Positions 5,815 through 5,966 of a DNA stretch of 5,966 bases are shown here, in pieces; the first letter of the stretch is position 1; each line of letters starts with the position of its first letter. The notes below the pieces were generated by a model. That model searched no databases, had not been told where the DNA came from, and was given only the letters and a program-made list of their open reading frames with translations. Source of the stretch: an uncultured Eubacterium sp. (GTDB taxonomy: Bacteria; Bacillota; Clostridia; Peptostreptococcales; Anaerovoracaceae); NCBI GenBank assembly GCA_937966095.1, contig CALCKF010000078.1, positions 1 through 5,966 of the forward strand, read 5' to 3'. A program made the position numbers and the translations under genes.

Positions 5815-5966
5815 ATTTGCTTTTCCATGCGTTCACTATATGAATTAGTTCCATTCTGTTGTTCACATCAAGCTTCTCATAAATATTTCTTATGTGTTTT
5901 TTTACTGTATTAACAGAAATGTAAAGCTCCTCTGCAATTTCCGGATTTGTAAATCCCTGATATAAG
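5813..5966 (-). CDS. LuxR-type regulator, C-terminal HTH (partial, runs off right edge)
   Basis: The last 50 residues of a LuxR/FixJ-type regulator are visible, ending in a TAG stop at 5813-5815. They contain the second half of the helix-turn-helix: GFTNPEIAEELYIS, the recognition helix VNTVKKHIRNIY, and EKLDVNNRMELIHIV, then a short tail NAWKSK. This matches the regulator at 1724-2506 closely: NTVKKH, NIY, EK/QK and DV align without gaps. The N-terminal sensory part and the start lie beyond the window, so whether it is a response regulator or ligand-binding type cannot be told. It is directly upstream of the esterase gene on the same strand, separated by its own terminator, and is a reasonable candidate to control that gene. 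Confidence 0.88.
   Translation of the reverse strand, partial: LYQGFTNPEIAEELYISVNTVKKHIRNIYEKLDVNNRMELIHIVNAWKSK

Noticed and set aside
1..5966. Mobile elements, CRISPR arrays, tRNA or rRNA genes
   Set aside because: No terminal inverted repeats with a transposase, no regularly spaced repeats, and no cloverleaf or rRNA-like stretches were seen on reading both strands.

Overview
The window looks like a stretch of a low-to-moderate GC, probably Clostridia-type (Bacillota) chromosome. The reasons are strong AGGAGG-type ribosome binding sites, AT-rich intergenic regions with TATAAT-like promoters, U-tract terminators, a lipobox-bearing surface lipoprotein and several LuxR-type (HTH) regulators. 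No tRNA, rRNA, CRISPR array, transposase or phage gene was seen. The organism assignment is inference from style, not from a marker gene.

Layout. On the left, the first 88 codons of a two-component response regulator run leftward out of the window (1-266, minus). A divergent 167-bp intergenic region holds a good promoter followed at once by a terminator-like hairpin, then a 12-TM major facilitator superfamily (MFS) transporter (434-1609, plus) and a LuxR-type regulator with its own promoter (1724-2506, plus). A bidirectional terminator separates these from three minus-strand genes: a class III PLP aminotransferase of the glutamate-1-semialdehyde-aminomutase-like group (2611-3960), a carboxylesterase type B lipoprotein (4090-5733), and the C-terminal 50 residues of a second LuxR-type regulator (5813-5966), which ends in its own terminator.

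How the genes may work together. The two LuxR-type regulators have almost the same recognition helix and bracket the aminotransferase/esterase pair. One reading (inference) is a small substrate-responsive module: the surface esterase releases an acid or amine from an ester outside the cell, the MFS protein moves a substrate or product across the membrane, the cytosolic aminotransferase processes it, and the LuxR proteins with GAF-like sensory regions control expression. No sequence feature proves this link. The esterase and aminotransferase may simply be independent accessory genes, since each seems to have its own upstream region.

The most unusual non-coding signals are the promoter-hairpin-gene arrangement ahead of the MFS gene (possible attenuator or tiny RNA), a 9-bp perfect inverted repeat next to the aminotransferase ribosome binding site, and a 10-bp AT-rich hairpin over the esterase stop codon. 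I see no clear evidence of a wholly new biological system.
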